Shown: positions 1 through 9,194 of the stretch, in pieces
How the letters are laid out: every line of letters begins with the position of its first letter
How positions within the stretch are numbered: position 1 is the stretch's first letter
Origin: Caulobacter vibrioides
Lineage (GTDB): Bacteria; Pseudomonadota; Alphaproteobacteria; Caulobacterales; Caulobacteraceae
NCBI RefSeq assembly: GCF_002310375.3
Contig: NZ_CP023315.3
Coordinates: 3,833,501 to 3,897,500, forward strand
Direction: 5' to 3'
DNA: 64,000 nucleotides
The notes under the pieces: generated by a model
The model's input: the letters and a program-made list of their open reading frames with translations, nothing else
Told to the model about the DNA's origin: nothing
The model's database searches: none
Position numbers and translations under genes: made by a program

Positions 1-2329
1 TCGGCGTGTCGAACATCTCCGAGGCCGTCATGGCGTGGATGTCCAGGCCCTCTTGGAAGGCCTTCTTCAGCTGCGGGATGTCGCCGATATGGGCCAGCAG
101 GCGCAGTTCGATCTGGCTGTAGTCGGCGCTGATCAGCACATGGCCCGGCGCGGCGACAAAGGCCTTGCGGATCTTGCGGCCTTCCTCGGTGCGCACTGGG
201 ATGTTCTGCAGGTTCGGGTCCGAGGACGACAGACGCCCCGTGGTCGTGGCCGCCAGGGCGTAGGAGGTGTGCACCCGCCCCGTCGACGGCGCGATCGCCG
301 CGATCAGGTTCTCAGTATAGGTGCCCTTCAGCTTGGAGAGCTGGCGCCAGTCCAGCAGCACGCGCGGCAGCTCATGCTCCAGGGCCAGGCTCTCCAGCAC
401 GTCGCTGTCGGTCGACCACTGGCCGGTGGCGGTCTTCTTGCCGCCCTTCATCTGCATCTCGCCAAACAGAACATCGCCGATCTGCTTGGGACTGCCGAGG
501 TTGAAGGGGCGTCCCACCAGTTCCTGGGCGCGCGCCTCGAACTGCGCCATGCGCAGCGAGAACTCGTTCGAGAGCAGGCGCAGGGCTTCGGGGTCCACGC
601 GGACGCCGTTGTTCTCCATCATCGCCAGCACCGCCGGCATCGGACGCTCCAGCGTCTCATAGACGGTCGACAGGCTCGCCCGCGCCAGCTGCGGCTTCAG
701 ATGGTGGTAGAGCCGCAGGGTGACGTCGGCGTCCTCGGCGGCGTAAGCGGTCGCCTCGGGCAGGGCCACGTGCTTGAAGCTAATCTGGCCCTTGCCGCTG
801 CCGGCCACCTGCTTGAACGGGATCGGCTTGTGGCCCAGATGCAGCTCGGACAGCTCGTCCATGCCGTGGCCGTGCAGACCCGCCTCCAGCACATAGCTGA
901 TCAGCATGGTGTCCTCGATCGGCGCGACCTGGATCCCGTGCCGGGCCAGCACGGCGATGTCGTACTTGGCGTTCTGCGCGACCTTCAGCACCGCCGGGTC
1001 TTCCAGCAGCGGCTTCAGGGTTGCGATGACGTCGGCCAGCGGGATCTGCTCGATGTCGGCCGGGGCCTCGAAGGCCAGGCCGTCGGCCTTTTCGCAGTGG
1101 CTGATCGGGATGTAGCAGGCCTCGCCCGGCGCGGTCGCCAGCGACACCCCGCACAGCCCCGCCGTCGCCGATGACAGCGCGTCGGTCTCGGTGTCGAAGG
1201 CGACCAGGCCCTTTTCCGTCGCCTTGGCGACCCAGGCCTTCAGGGTCTCCAGATCGCGGATGCAGACATAGGCCGCGTGGTCGATCTTCACCGGCTCGAC
1301 TGGATGGGCGGCGGCGCGGGCGGCCGCGCCCATGTAAGAGACGCTGACCACTGGCGCCTTGGGCGGCGCGGCGGGGCGATCCAGCGTGCCGGGCGTCGCG
1401 GCGGCCGAGCCGTCGCCGACGCGGCGGGCCAGCGAGCGGAACTCCATCTGCTCCAGGAAGGCGGCCAGGGCCTCCTTGTCGGGCTCGCGTACCGTCAGCT
1501 CTTCCAGCGGCTGGGGCAGCGGGGTGTCGCAGTCCAGCTTCACCAGGGCCCGCGACAGGCGGATCTGGTCGGCGAAGTTGATCAGGGTCTCGCGGCGCTT
1601 GGGCTGCTTGATCTCTCCGGCGCGCGCCAGCAGCGTGTCGAGGTCGCCATACTCGGTGATCAGCTGGGCGGCGGTCTTGATGCCGATGCCCGGCGCGCCC
1701 GGCACGTTGTCGACGCTGTCGCCGCACAGGGCCTGAACGTCGACGACCTTCTCAGGGTACACGCCGAACTTCTCGAACACCTGCTCCCGATCGATGCGCA
1801 CGCCCTTCATCGGGTCGTACATCGAGACGCCATCGCCGACGAGCTGCATCAGGTCCTTGTCGGACGAGACGATGATCGCCTCGCCGCCGATGTCGCGGGC
1901 CTTGCAGGCATAGGCGGCGATCAGGTCGTCGGCCTCATAGCCCGGCAGCTCGATGGCCGGGACGCCAAACGCCAGCGTGGCCTCGCGCACCAGCGGGAAC
2001 TGCGGGATCAGGTCCTCGGGCGGCGGCGGACGGTGGGCCTTGTACTGGTCGTAGAGGGCGTTGCGGAACGTCTTTTCCGAATGGTCCCAGATCACCGCCA
2101 GGTGGGTGGGCGTGTCGCCCTGCATGTCGCGCAGCAGCTTCCACAGCATGTTGCAGAAGCCCTGCACCGCGCCCACGGGCAGGCCGTCGCTCTTACGCGT
2201 CAGCGGCGGCAGGGCGTGATAGGCGCGGAACAGATAGGCCGAGCCGTCCACGAGAAAGAGCCGGACGGCCGGGCCGTCCTGGGTCAGTTCGGAAGCGTTC
2301 GGAAGCGGGGGCGCGGCGGCGTCGGTCAT
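1..2329 (-). CDS. polA: DNA polymerase I, 3' end outside the window
   Basis: This is the repair and Okazaki-fragment polymerase. The visible 776 codons run without a stop from ATG at 2329 off the left edge. The N-terminal 5' nuclease domain includes the SSDKDLMQL and GDSVDNVPGAPGIGIKT segments. A 3'-5' exonuclease domain follows with an intact DTET motif near 1180-1200, so proofreading looks functional. The family A polymerase domain contains motif A (DYSQIELRLLAHI, about 70-130). The gene is divergent from recQ, with about 120 bp between start codons. Only the C-terminal part of the polymerase domain is missing. Confidence 0.97.
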   Translation of the reverse strand, partial: MTDAAAPPLPNASELTQDGPAVRLFLVDGSAYLFRAYHALPPLTRKSDGLPVGAVQGFCNMLWKLLRDMQGDTPTHLAVIWDHSEKTFRNALYDQYKAHRPPPPEDLIPQFPLVREATLAFGVPAIELPGYEADDLIAAYACKARDIGGEAIIVSSDKDLMQLVGDGVSMYDPMKGVRIDREQVFEKFGVYPEKVVDVQALCGDSVDNVPGAPGIGIKTAAQLITEYGDLDTLLARAGEIKQPKRRETLINFADQIRLSRALVKLDCDTPLPQPLEELTVREPDKEALAAFLEQMEFRSLARRVGDGSAAATPGTLDRPAAPPKAPVVSVSYMGAAARAAAHPVEPVKIDHAAYVCIRDLETLKAWVAKATEKGLVAFDTETDALSSATAGLCGVSLATAPGEACYIPISHCEKADGLAFEAPADIEQIPLADVIATLKPLLEDPAVLKVAQNAKYDIAVLARHGIQVAPIEDTMLISYVLEAGLHGHGMDELSELHLGHKPIPFKQVAGSGKGQISFKHVALPEATAYAAEDADVTLRLYHHLKPQLARASLSTVYETLERPMPAVLAMMENNGVRVDPEALRLLSNEFSLRMAQFEARAQELVGRPFNLGSPKQIGDVLFGEMQMKGGKKTATGQWSTDSDVLESLALEHELPRVLLDWRQLSKLKGTYTENLIAAIAPSTGRVHTSYALAATTTGRLSSSDPNLQNIPVRTEEGRKIRKAFVAAPGHVLISADYSQIELRLLAHIGDIPQLKKAFQEGLDIHAMTASEMFDTP

Positions 2330-2449
2330 GGCCGGCAACATAGGGGGCGCGGCGCGCGTCGGGAACCCTTCGGCGACCCCGCCCACAGAAACCGCCGTGC
2401 CTCAGTTCCTGGCTTGGCGGGGGGCGGAGCGGCGGCCATAAGAGCGCCC

Positions 2450-4297
2450 GTGTACGTCCCTCCCGAATCCCCAGAACTCGACCGCGCGCGCGACGTCCTG
2501 CGCCGCACGTTCGGCCATGCCGACTTCCGGGGCTTGCAGGCCGGCGTCATCCACGAGCTGCTGACCGGCCACAGCGCTATGGCGGTGCTACCCACCGGCG
2601 GCGGCAAGAGCCTGTGCTACCAGATCCCGTCGCTGATCCGGCCGGGCCTGGGCCTCGTCATCTCACCGCTGATCGCCCTGATGGCCGACCAGGTGCAGGG
2701 CCTGCGCCAGGCGGGCGTCGCGGCCGAGCGGCTGGACAGCAACATCTCGATGGACGAGCGCTCGGACATCTGGCGGCGCATCGACGCCGGCGAGGTGGAT
2801 CTGCTGTATCTGTCGCCCGAGGGCCTGATGCAGCCCTGGATGCTGGATCGCCTCTCGCGCACGCCGCTGGCCCTGATCGCTGTCGACGAAGCCCACTGCG
2901 TCAGCCAGTGGGGCCATGATTTCAGGCCCGAGTATCGGATGCTGGGCCGGCTGGCCGAGCTGTTCCCCGACGTGCCGCGCCTGGCCGTCACCGCCACCGC
3001 CGACGCCCGCACCCGCGATGACATCCGCGCCGAACTGCGCCTGCAGGGGGCGGCCGAGTTCGTCGACAGCTTCGCCCGCCCGGAACTGGCGCTGAGCGCC
3101 GAGCGCAAGCGCGGTAAAGGTCATGACCGGGTGGTCGAGCTGGTTCTGGAGCGCCCTGGCCGTTCGGGCGTCATCTATGCCGGCTCGCGCGACGGCACCG
3201 AAAAGCTGGCCGAACGGCTCAACGCCGAGGGCGTGCCGGCGCTGGCCTATCACGCCGGCCTCGACAAGGCCGTCCGCGCCCGCCGGCTGGAAGACTTCCT
3301 CGAGGCCGATGCGGCGGTGATGGTCGCCACGATCGCGTTCGGCATGGGCGTCGACAAGCCCGACGTGCGTTATGTAATCCACGCCGATCCCCCGGCCGCC
3401 ATCGAGGCCTACTGGCAGGAGGTCGGCCGCGCAGGGCGCGATGGTCAGCCCGCCGAGGGCATCACCCTGTATGGCTCGGCCGACATGGCCTGGGCCGGCC
3501 GCCGGATCGAGACCCGCGAGGCGCCCGACGAGGTCAAGCAGGTTCAGTCGCGCAAGCTGCGCCAGTTCTACGCCATGCTGGAGGGCGTCACCTGCCGCGC
3601 GGCCGCCGTGCGCCGCTATTTCGGCGAAGAGGGCGTCGGCCGCTGCGGGGTCTGCGACATCTGCGTCTCGCCGCCCACCGGGATCGACGCCACGCAGGCC
3701 GCCCAGAAGGCGCTGTCGGCCGTGCATCGTCTGGGCGGCCGGCTGGGACGCGGGCGGGTCATCGAGCACCTGATGGGCAAGACCAAGGACGTCACGCCCC
3801 AGGAGGCGCAGCTACCGACCTTCGGCATCGGCCGCGAGTTCAGCCAGCCGACCTGGCGCGATCTCTTCGACACCCTGATCTTCGAGGGCCTGCTGCGCGA
3901 GGACCCCAATGACGGGCGGCCGCTGGTCGGCTTGGGCGACGTCGAGGGTGTGCGGCAGGTCTATCGCAACGAGCGCAAGGTCGCGCTGCGCCAGACCACC
4001 GACGCGCCCGACAGCGGCGGCCGCGCGGGGGGCGGCATACGCAAGCGCCGCGAGGGCCGCGCCCTCACCATTCCTCCGGAAAACCAGCTCTTGTTCGAGG
4101 CGCTTCGGTCCTGGCGCAAGGAGCAGGCCCAGCTGCAGCATGTGCCGCCCTACGTGATCTTCCACGACGCCACCCTGGCCGAGATCGCCGCGGCGCGACC
4201 GACCAGCCTCGCGACGCTGGGCAAGGCCGGCGGCGTTGGTCAGGGCAAGCTCGATCGCTATGGCGAGGCGGTTTTGAAGGTGGTGCGCGAGAACTAA
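2450..4297 (+). CDS. recQ: ATP-dependent DNA helicase RecQ
   Basis: This 615-residue 3'-5' DNA helicase acts in recombination and fork repair. It shows Walker A (TGGGKSLCYQ), the DEAH box with aromatic-rich loop (DEAHCVSQWGHDFRPEY), and helicase motifs V/VI ending in GRAGRDG. The RecQ zinc-binding region carries the cysteine pattern C-x(n)-CGVCDIC, followed by winged-helix and C-terminal HRDC-like parts. The frame stays open far upstream of 2450, but homology begins at the GTG start with VYVPPESPELDRA; AAGAG lies 5-9 nt upstream. The upstream reading is antisense to polA and not credible as protein. Confidence 0.95.
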   Translation: MYVPPESPELDRARDVLRRTFGHADFRGLQAGVIHELLTGHSAMAVLPTGGGKSLCYQIPSLIRPGLGLVISPLIALMADQVQGLRQAGVAAERLDSNISMDERSDIWRRIDAGEVDLLYLSPEGLMQPWMLDRLSRTPLALIAVDEAHCVSQWGHDFRPEYRMLGRLAELFPDVPRLAVTATADARTRDDIRAELRLQGAAEFVDSFARPELALSAERKRGKGHDRVVELVLERPGRSGVIYAGSRDGTEKLAERLNAEGVPALAYHAGLDKAVRARRLEDFLEADAAVMVATIAFGMGVDKPDVRYVIHADPPAAIEAYWQEVGRAGRDGQPAEGITLYGSADMAWAGRRIETREAPDEVKQVQSRKLRQFYAMLEGVTCRAAAVRRYFGEEGVGRCGVCDICVSPPTGIDATQAAQKALSAVHRLGGRLGRGRVIEHLMGKTKDVTPQEAQLPTFGIGREFSQPTWRDLFDTLIFEGLLREDPNDGRPLVGLGDVEGVRQVYRNERKVALRQTTDAPDSGGRAGGGIRKRREGRALTIPPENQLLFEALRSWRKEQAQLQHVPPYVIFHDATLAEIAAARPTSLATLGKAGGVGQGKLDRYGEAVLKVVREN

Positions 4298-4342
4298 TCG
4301 GCGCGCGGCGAGTTCTCCTTAGGATCAAGCCGAGGAGCCCCC

Positions 4343-4660
4343 ATGACCGACATCGCCAGCTTCACCCCGTCAGACCTCAAGACCGCTATGGACGGCGTCG
4401 CCACCACCACCGCCGAGAAGACCCAGCACGCCAAGGACGCTGCGCTGAAGGCCGTTAAGGCCGCCCGCGAGACTGCGAGCGAGGTCGCTGAGCAAACCCG
4501 CACCTTCGCCGCCGAAAAGGCCCGCGTCGGCGCAGCCTGGACGACCGAGAAGGCCAAGGTCGCCCACCACGTCGCCGAAGAGCATCCGATGGGCGTGGCG
4601 CTCGGCGCCTTCGCCATCGGCCTGGGCCTTGGCTTCCTGATCTCGCGCAGCAGCCGCTAA
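4343..4660 (+). CDS. Small DUF883/ElaB-like membrane-anchored protein
   Basis: A 105-residue protein with a long, charged Ala/Lys/Glu-rich helical N-terminus (about residues 10-80). It ends in one glycine-rich hydrophobic segment (GVALGAFAIGLGLGFLI) and a short basic tail. This is the plan of the ElaB/YqjD/DUF883 family, inner-membrane proteins that in enterobacteria can bind ribosomes in stationary phase. The ATG is preceded by GAGGAG with good spacing. It lies 45 bp after recQ and is convergent with mmcB. I see no EcfG promoter in front of it. The family call rests on architecture, not on invariant residues. Confidence 0.75.
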   Translation: MTDIASFTPSDLKTAMDGVATTTAEKTQHAKDAALKAVKAARETASEVAEQTRTFAAEKARVGAAWTTEKAKVAHHVAEEHPMGVALGAFAIGLGLGFLISRSSR

Positions 4661-4694
4661 AAGCACAACGCCGGGCGGGCCTGTCCGCCCGGCC

Positions 4695-5165
4695 CTAAAG
4701 GCTGAGACGCTCGGCGTTCACGCCCGCCGCCCGCCAGGCGGCGAGGCGGGCGAACGCCAGGGTCAGCGCCTTGCGCCGCGCAGGCGCCAGCGGCGTCAGC
4801 GGCGCCTCGCGGACCACCGCCCCGCCAAAGCCGTCGGCCACCAACAGGCCGGGCTCTTCCGGTAAAATCCCGTCGGGAAAGTGGGGCGCGACCGCGAAAT
4901 AGAAGGCGTCGCAGAATGGCGCGTACTCGCCCCATTTTCGGTCGACCCGGAAATCCTCCAGTCCCGACTTCACCTCGACGATCAGCACGTCGCCCTTGGG
5001 CCCCAGGGCCATGAGGTCGGCGCGTCGGCCGTTCGGCAGCGTCACCTCCGCCAAGGGCGCATAGCCCAGGTCGACAAGCAGCCGCGCCGCGCCGCGCGTC
5101 ACGGCCAGCGTGGTTTCGGGGCGGGAGAGCGCCAGCTCGATCATCACGTCCATCGCCGCGATCAT
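4695..5165 (-). CDS. mmcB: MmcB family DNA repair protein
   Basis: A roughly 156-residue protein resembling MmcB, an alphaproteobacterial SOS gene linked to mitomycin C resistance. The fold looks like a PD-(D/E)xK nuclease: ADLMALGPKGDVLIVEVKSG provides the acidic residues and the E-x-K motif, followed by DRKWGEYAPFCDAFYFAV. The start is uncertain. In-frame ATGs occur at 5165, 5153 and 5144; I chose the longest, directly adjoining the LexA box. Transcription is divergent from the EamA gene, and LexA repression is expected from the operator. The fold and SOS role are inferred from the family. Confidence 0.85.
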   Translation of the reverse strand: MIAAMDVMIELALSRPETTLAVTRGAARLLVDLGYAPLAEVTLPNGRRADLMALGPKGDVLIVEVKSGLEDFRVDRKWGEYAPFCDAFYFAVAPHFPDGILPEEPGLLVADGFGGAVVREAPLTPLAPARRKALTLAFARLAAWRAAGVNAERLSL

Positions 5166-5180
5166 GTTCCAGCTTTGTTC
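5166..5180. promoter_or_regulatory. LexA (SOS) box of mmcB
   Basis: The sequence is GTTC-CAGCTTT-GTTC, an exact match to the alphaproteobacterial LexA operator GTTC-N7-GTTC. It directly abuts the first possible start codon of mmcB, so LexA bound here would block transcription start or early elongation. Confidence 0.85.
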
Positions 5181-5249
5181 GCCGATCAAGTCACTCGGCC
5201 GATCGCGCCGAGTCTGGCCTTCATCGCCCCCTCCCCCTAAAGACGGCCC

Positions 5250-6122
5250 ATGTCCGGCGCCCGCGCTCCCCTCCTGCCCTATGCGGCGCTCTTGGCCGCG
5301 ATCGTCACGCTGTGCGTGGGGACCTCGTTCGCCAAGACCCTGTTCCCGCTGGTCGGCGCCCAGGGCGTCAGCGCCTATCGGGTGGGCTTCTCGGCCCTGA
5401 TCCTGCTGGCGATCTGGCGCCCGTGGCGCCATCCGCTGTCCCGCGCCGACCTGCGCACCGTGGCCATGTACGGCGCGGTGATGGGGACGATGAACCTGTG
5501 CTTCTACATGTCGATCCGCACCATCCCGCTGGGCCTGGCCATCGCCATCGAGTTCATGGGTCCGCTCGTCTTGGCCGTGGCCCATTCGCGGCGCCTGATC
5601 CATTTCGTCTGGATCGCCCTGGCGGTCCTGGGCCTTGGCCTGTTGCTGCCGATCAATCCCGGCGCCGAGCCGCTCGATCCGGTCGGCGTCGGCTATGCCT
5701 GCGCGGCGGCGGTGATGTGGGCGCTCTACATCATCCTGGGCAAACGAACGGCCCATCTGCACGCGGGACGCTCGGTGGCGCTGGGCATGACCACCGCGGC
5801 GCTAATCGTCGCGCCGATCGGCGTCGTCTCGGCCGGCGCGACGCTGTTCGATCCAAAGATCGCCGCCCTGGGCCTGGTGGTGGCGGTGCTGTCCAGCGCC
5901 ATCCCCTATTCGCTGGAGATGATCGCCCTGCGCGGCATCCCCAAGCGCAGCTTCGGCGTCCTGCTGAGCCTGGAGCCGGCGGTGGGGGCCCTGGCGGGGC
6001 TGGCGATCCTGCATGAGCGCCTGGCGCTGACCCAATGGCTGGCGATCGCCGCCATCGTCGCGGCCTCGGCCGGAACGATCCTCTCCACGCCCGCCGAGGC
6101 GGTCAGCGAGGACGCGCCTTAA
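5250..6122 (+). CDS. EamA/RhtA-type drug/metabolite exporter
   Basis: A 290-residue inner membrane protein with about ten hydrophobic helices arranged as two EamA repeats (roughly 15-140 and 150-280). The closest family resemblance is RhtA, the threonine/homoserine exporter (for example SIRTIPLGLAIAIEFMGPL in the first repeat and SLEPAVGALAGL in the second). The substrate cannot be read from sequence. The stop TAA at 6120-6122 overlaps the stop of the convergent hisN within a TTAA tetranucleotide. A linkage to amino acid export is only family-based. Confidence 0.85.
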   Translation: MSGARAPLLPYAALLAAIVTLCVGTSFAKTLFPLVGAQGVSAYRVGFSALILLAIWRPWRHPLSRADLRTVAMYGAVMGTMNLCFYMSIRTIPLGLAIAIEFMGPLVLAVAHSRRLIHFVWIALAVLGLGLLLPINPGAEPLDPVGVGYACAAAVMWALYIILGKRTAHLHAGRSVALGMTTAALIVAPIGVVSAGATLFDPKIAALGLVVAVLSSAIPYSLEMIALRGIPKRSFGVLLSLEPAVGALAGLAILHERLALTQWLAIAAIVAASAGTILSTPAEAVSEDAP

Positions 6123-6904
6123 GCTCTCGCGCCGCCCGCCGCGACGAACCACCCATTGCGGAAGCTCTGATCGGCCTTGCCATAGAGGAAGGGCGAGCCG
6201 TCCGGCTGCACGAAGGTTCCACCGGCGGCGACCAGCACCGCGTGGCCCGCGGCCGTATCCCACTCCGAGGTCGGACCGTGACGCGGATAGATATCGGCCG
6301 AGCCCTCGGCGATCCGGCACATCTTGATCGAGCTGTCCATCGGCGTGCGAAGGTCAAAGCCGTACTCGGCGGCCAGTTCGGTGGCCTTGTCCTCGCGCAT
6401 CGTGTGGCTGATCAGACCCAGGGCCTGGCCGGTCGGCCAGGGCCGGACCCGGATCGGCGCTTCGGGCGCGTCCGGTCCCGCGCGCTTGGCCGCGCCGTCG
6501 GCCGTGGTGAACCACACCTCGCCCGTCGCCGGGGCGCAGACCGCGCCGGCGATCGGAACGCCGTGATCGATCAGACCGATGTTGACCGTAAAGTTCGGAT
6601 CGCCGCGCACGAAGGCCTTGGTGCCGTCGACCGGATCAACCAGGAAGAAGCGCGGTCCGACGGCGTCGGGCGTGCCGAACTCGCTGGCGTCTTCCTCCGA
6701 GATCACGGGGATGTCGGGATAGAGCGCCGCCAAGCGTTCCAGGATCAGGCGCTCGCCGGCGCGATCGGCCTCGGTCACCGGGCTCTCGTCGGCCTTCTGG
6801 GCGACAGCCAGCTCAGTGCGCCAGAACGGCAGGATGACCAGGGCGGCTTCCTCGGTGATCTTGGCCAGGGCCCGACCCCATTCCGCCAGATTTTTATCGC
6901 TCAT
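6119..6904 (-). CDS. hisN: Histidinol-phosphatase, inositol monophosphatase family
   Basis: A 261-residue Mg-dependent phosphatase of the IMPase superfamily. The two metal-binding signatures are intact: DPVDGTKAFVRG with EED upstream, and EWDTAAGHAVLVAAGG near the C-terminus. In alphaproteobacteria this subgroup supplies the histidinol-phosphate phosphatase of histidine synthesis, since HisB lacks that domain. Myo-inositol or PAP phosphatase activity cannot be excluded from sequence alone. The start ATG at 6904 overlaps the stop of the upstream DUF3553 gene (ATGA), so the two are probably translationally coupled. Confidence 0.85.
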   Translation of the reverse strand: MSDKNLAEWGRALAKITEEAALVILPFWRTELAVAQKADESPVTEADRAGERLILERLAALYPDIPVISEEDASEFGTPDAVGPRFFLVDPVDGTKAFVRGDPNFTVNIGLIDHGVPIAGAVCAPATGEVWFTTADGAAKRAGPDAPEAPIRVRPWPTGQALGLISHTMREDKATELAAEYGFDLRTPMDSSIKMCRIAEGSADIYPRHGPTSEWDTAAGHAVLVAAGGTFVQPDGSPFLYGKADQSFRNGWFVAAGGARA

Positions 6905-7092
6905 GCCTGTCCCCGGGGGTCGTCGCCGACGAAGACCAACCGCACCCGCGTGGCGTCGATGGTCTGCTTGCCGGCCTCTTCGAAATTCACCGTCACGCGG
7001 TGGCCGATCACGGACTGCACCTGACCCAGGCCCCAGTCGGGCTGGCCAGGATGGCGCACGAGCACGCCGGGCTCTAGGAACGGATCGATCAC
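6901..7092 (-). CDS. DUF3553 family protein
   Basis: A 63-residue protein beginning MIDPFLEPGVLVRHPGQPDW, with a GLGQVQSVIGHRVTVNFEEAGK core. This is the SH3-like DUF3553 signature found as a free-standing small protein in alphaproteobacteria and fused to UvrD/RecQ-type helicases elsewhere. It forms a two-gene unit with hisN through an ATGA overlap. Function is unknown; nucleic acid binding is a guess from the fusions. Confidence 0.85.
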   Translation of the reverse strand: MIDPFLEPGVLVRHPGQPDWGLGQVQSVIGHRVTVNFEEAGKQTIDATRVRLVFVGDDPRGQA

Positions 7093-7232
7093 AGCCGCTT
7101 CCTTAGGGCCTGTCCGCGCGCGATGAAATCCGCGACGGGCCCAACCGGTGCGTTATTTTCTCCGAGCGGCGATCGCTGCGCGGCGCCGGGTCCAGTTTGC
7201 GAAAGACTCAAATCACGGCAGAGTTCGCCGCC

Positions 7233-7910
7233 ATGACCGACACCGTCACCGAGACCGCCGCCCCCGTGTCCCCCGAGACCGACGTCCAGGGCCCCGACTT
7301 CGCCGCCATGCTGGCTGCGCGCCTGTGTCACGACTTCATCAGTCCGGCCAGCGCCATCGTGTCGGGCCTGGACCTTCTGGAAGACCCCTCGGCCCAGGAC
7401 ATGCGCGACGACGCCATGAACCTGATCGCCTCGTCGGCCCGCAAGCTGGCTGACCTACTGCAGTTCACCCGCGTCGCCTTCGGCGCGTCGGCCTCAGCCG
7501 AAAACTTCGACTCGCGCGAGCTGGAAAAGCTGGCGCAAGGCGTCTTTGCGCACGTCCGTCCGACCCTGGACTGGCAGATCGAGCCTCAGGCGATGAACAA
7601 ACCCTCGTCGCGCGCGGTGCTCAACATCGCCCAGATCGCCGCCAGCGCCCTGCCGGCCGGCGGCGTCGCCATCGTCAAGGGCGTGGCCGCCGACGGTCGC
7701 TTCTCGATCATCGCCGACGCGGCGGGCCCGCGCGCGCGCCTGCGTCCCGAAGTCCTGGCGGGCCTAAAGGGCGAACCCCTGGCCGAGGGCCTGGGCGGCC
7801 CCTGGGTGCAGGCGGCCTATCTGAACGCCCTGGTGCGCGCGGCGGGCGGCCAGATCGCCGTCGAGATCGGCGAGGACCGCGCCTCGCTCGCCGCCTGGGT
7901 GCCCGCTTAA
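7233..7910 (+). CDS. chpT: Histidine phosphotransferase ChpT
   Basis: ChpT relays phosphate from the hybrid kinase CckA to the cell-cycle regulators CtrA and CpdR. The 225-residue length matches C. crescentus ChpT. The phosphoacceptor histidine falls at residue 33 in RLCHDFISPASAI, and a degenerate ATPase-like C-terminal half follows (VQAAYLNALVRAAGGQI). The start chosen is ATG 7233, because only this start places the histidine at 33. The next two genes on the same strand are a CheY-like regulator and cheR. No clear CtrA full site is visible in the 140 bp upstream. Confidence 0.95.
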   Translation: MTDTVTETAAPVSPETDVQGPDFAAMLAARLCHDFISPASAIVSGLDLLEDPSAQDMRDDAMNLIASSARKLADLLQFTRVAFGASASAENFDSRELEKLAQGVFAHVRPTLDWQIEPQAMNKPSSRAVLNIAQIAASALPAGGVAIVKGVAADGRFSIIADAAGPRARLRPEVLAGLKGEPLAEGLGGPWVQAAYLNALVRAAGGQIAVEIGEDRASLAAWVPA

Positions 7911-8001
7911 ACTTTACACGCTCATCCGCCCCGATCCGGGTTTAGCAAACCGCTCCTTAACCAGCAGCCGCGCATGGTGGCCGCCTGGAGTGGAGCGCGC
8001 C

Positions 8002-8367
8002 GTGAAGACCTGTCTGGTGGTCGACGACAGCCGGGTGATCCGCAAGGTCGCCCGCCGAGTCCTCGAGGACATCGGCTTCGAGATCGCCGAGGCCGCCGAT
8101 GGCATGGAGGCCCTCGCGTGGTGTCGCGCAGCCATGCCTGACGCCGTGCTGCTGGACTGGAACATGCCGGTGATGAACGGCATCGACTTCCTGCGCCAAC
8201 TCCGCACAGAGCCCGGCGGCGCGACGCCCAAGGTCGTATTCTGCACGGTCGAGAACAATCCAGACCACATCCGCGCCGCGCTCGATGCGGGCGCGGACGA
8301 GTACATCATGAAGCCCTTCGACGGCGATATCATCGAGGCGAAGTTCGCCGAGGTTGGCCTGCTGTGA
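8002..8367 (+). CDS. CheY-like single-domain response regulator
   Basis: A 121-residue receiver domain with no output domain. It has the DD pair (VVDDSRV), the phosphoacceptor Asp52 in LLDWNMPVMNG, the T/S position in CTVENN and the conserved Lys in IMKPFDG. The start is GTG at 8002 because GGAG lies six bases upstream; the GTG at 7990 has no usable ribosome site. The stop overlaps the cheR start (GTGA), so the two proteins are co-translated. A role in chemotaxis or motility signalling is likely; the partner is unknown. Confidence 0.9.
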   Translation: MKTCLVVDDSRVIRKVARRVLEDIGFEIAEAADGMEALAWCRAAMPDAVLLDWNMPVMNGIDFLRQLRTEPGGATPKVVFCTVENNPDHIRAALDAGADEYIMKPFDGDIIEAKFAEVGLL

Positions 8368-9194
8368 CGCCCGAGGACATGGACCTGCTGGCGGCTCTGG
8401 GCCGCGCGCGCGCCGGCGTGCGGGTCGAGACCGAAAAGCCCTATCTGATCGAAAGCCGCCTGGCCCCATTGGCGCGCCGCGAAGGCTACGACTCGATTGA
8501 CGCGCTGATCTCGGCGCTACGCACCAAGCGCGAGGATCGGCTGATCTGGGCCGTGGTCGAAGCGCTGTGTCGCAGCGAGACCACCTTCTTCCGCGACCGC
8601 GAAACCTTCGCCCAACTGCGGGACCAGATCCTGCCGGCCCTCTCGCATCGTCGGCGCGAAGCGCCGATCCGGATCTGGAGCGCCGCCTGCGCTACGGGTC
8701 AGGAGGTCTATTCGATGGCGATCGCCGCCGCCGAAGCGCCTAACCTGGCCAGCGGCACGCGCTTCGAGTTCTTCGGTTCGGACCTTTCCGAGCGCAGTCT
8801 GGAGAAGGCCCAGGCGGGCCTCTACACCCAGTTCGAGGTCCAGCGCGGCCTGCCCATCCGGATGCTGATCAAGTACTTCGAGAACCAGGACGACACCTGG
8901 GCGATCTCGCCTCGCATCCGCCAGACCGTGCGCTGGAAGCGGATCAACCTGCTCGCGGACCTTTCGGCGATGGGCCGGTTTGACGTGATCCTGCTGCGCA
9001 ATGTGCTGGGGGGCATGGACGCCTCGCTGCGGGGCAAGGTGGCCCGCTCGCTGGCGGCGCTGCTGCCCGACGACGGCGTTCTGGTGCTGGACGCCGAGGA
9101 CGACGCCTCGGAGATCGACGAACTGCTGACGCCCGCGCCGGGCGGCCGGGGCATCTATCTGCGCGATCCGTCCATCCGAGCAGTCGCCGCATAG
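8364..9194 (+). CDS. cheR: CheR-type protein-glutamate methyltransferase
   Basis: A 276-residue SAM-dependent methyltransferase. The N-terminal CheR helical domain (1-75) is followed by the catalytic domain with ALCRSETTFFRD, the SAM loop IRIWSAACATGQEVYSMAI and the conserved DLS and LLRNVL segments. It would methylate glutamates on chemoreceptors. It starts at the GTG overlapping the stop of the CheY-like gene. Its last 40 bases overlap the 3' end of the convergent sulfotransferase-like gene. It is an orphan outside the main chemotaxis cluster, so its partner receptor is unknown. Confidence 0.92.
   Translation: MTPEDMDLLAALGRARAGVRVETEKPYLIESRLAPLARREGYDSIDALISALRTKREDRLIWAVVEALCRSETTFFRDRETFAQLRDQILPALSHRRREAPIRIWSAACATGQEVYSMAIAAAEAPNLASGTRFEFFGSDLSERSLEKAQAGLYTQFEVQRGLPIRMLIKYFENQDDTWAISPRIRQTVRWKRINLLADLSAMGRFDVILLRNVLGGMDASLRGKVARSLAALLPDDGVLVLDAEDDASEIDELLTPAPGGRGIYLRDPSIRAVAA

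Noticed and set aside
7945..7965. CtrA-like TTAACC half-site before the CheY-like gene
   Set aside because: Only one half-site is present; the TTAA-N7-TTAA partner is missing.
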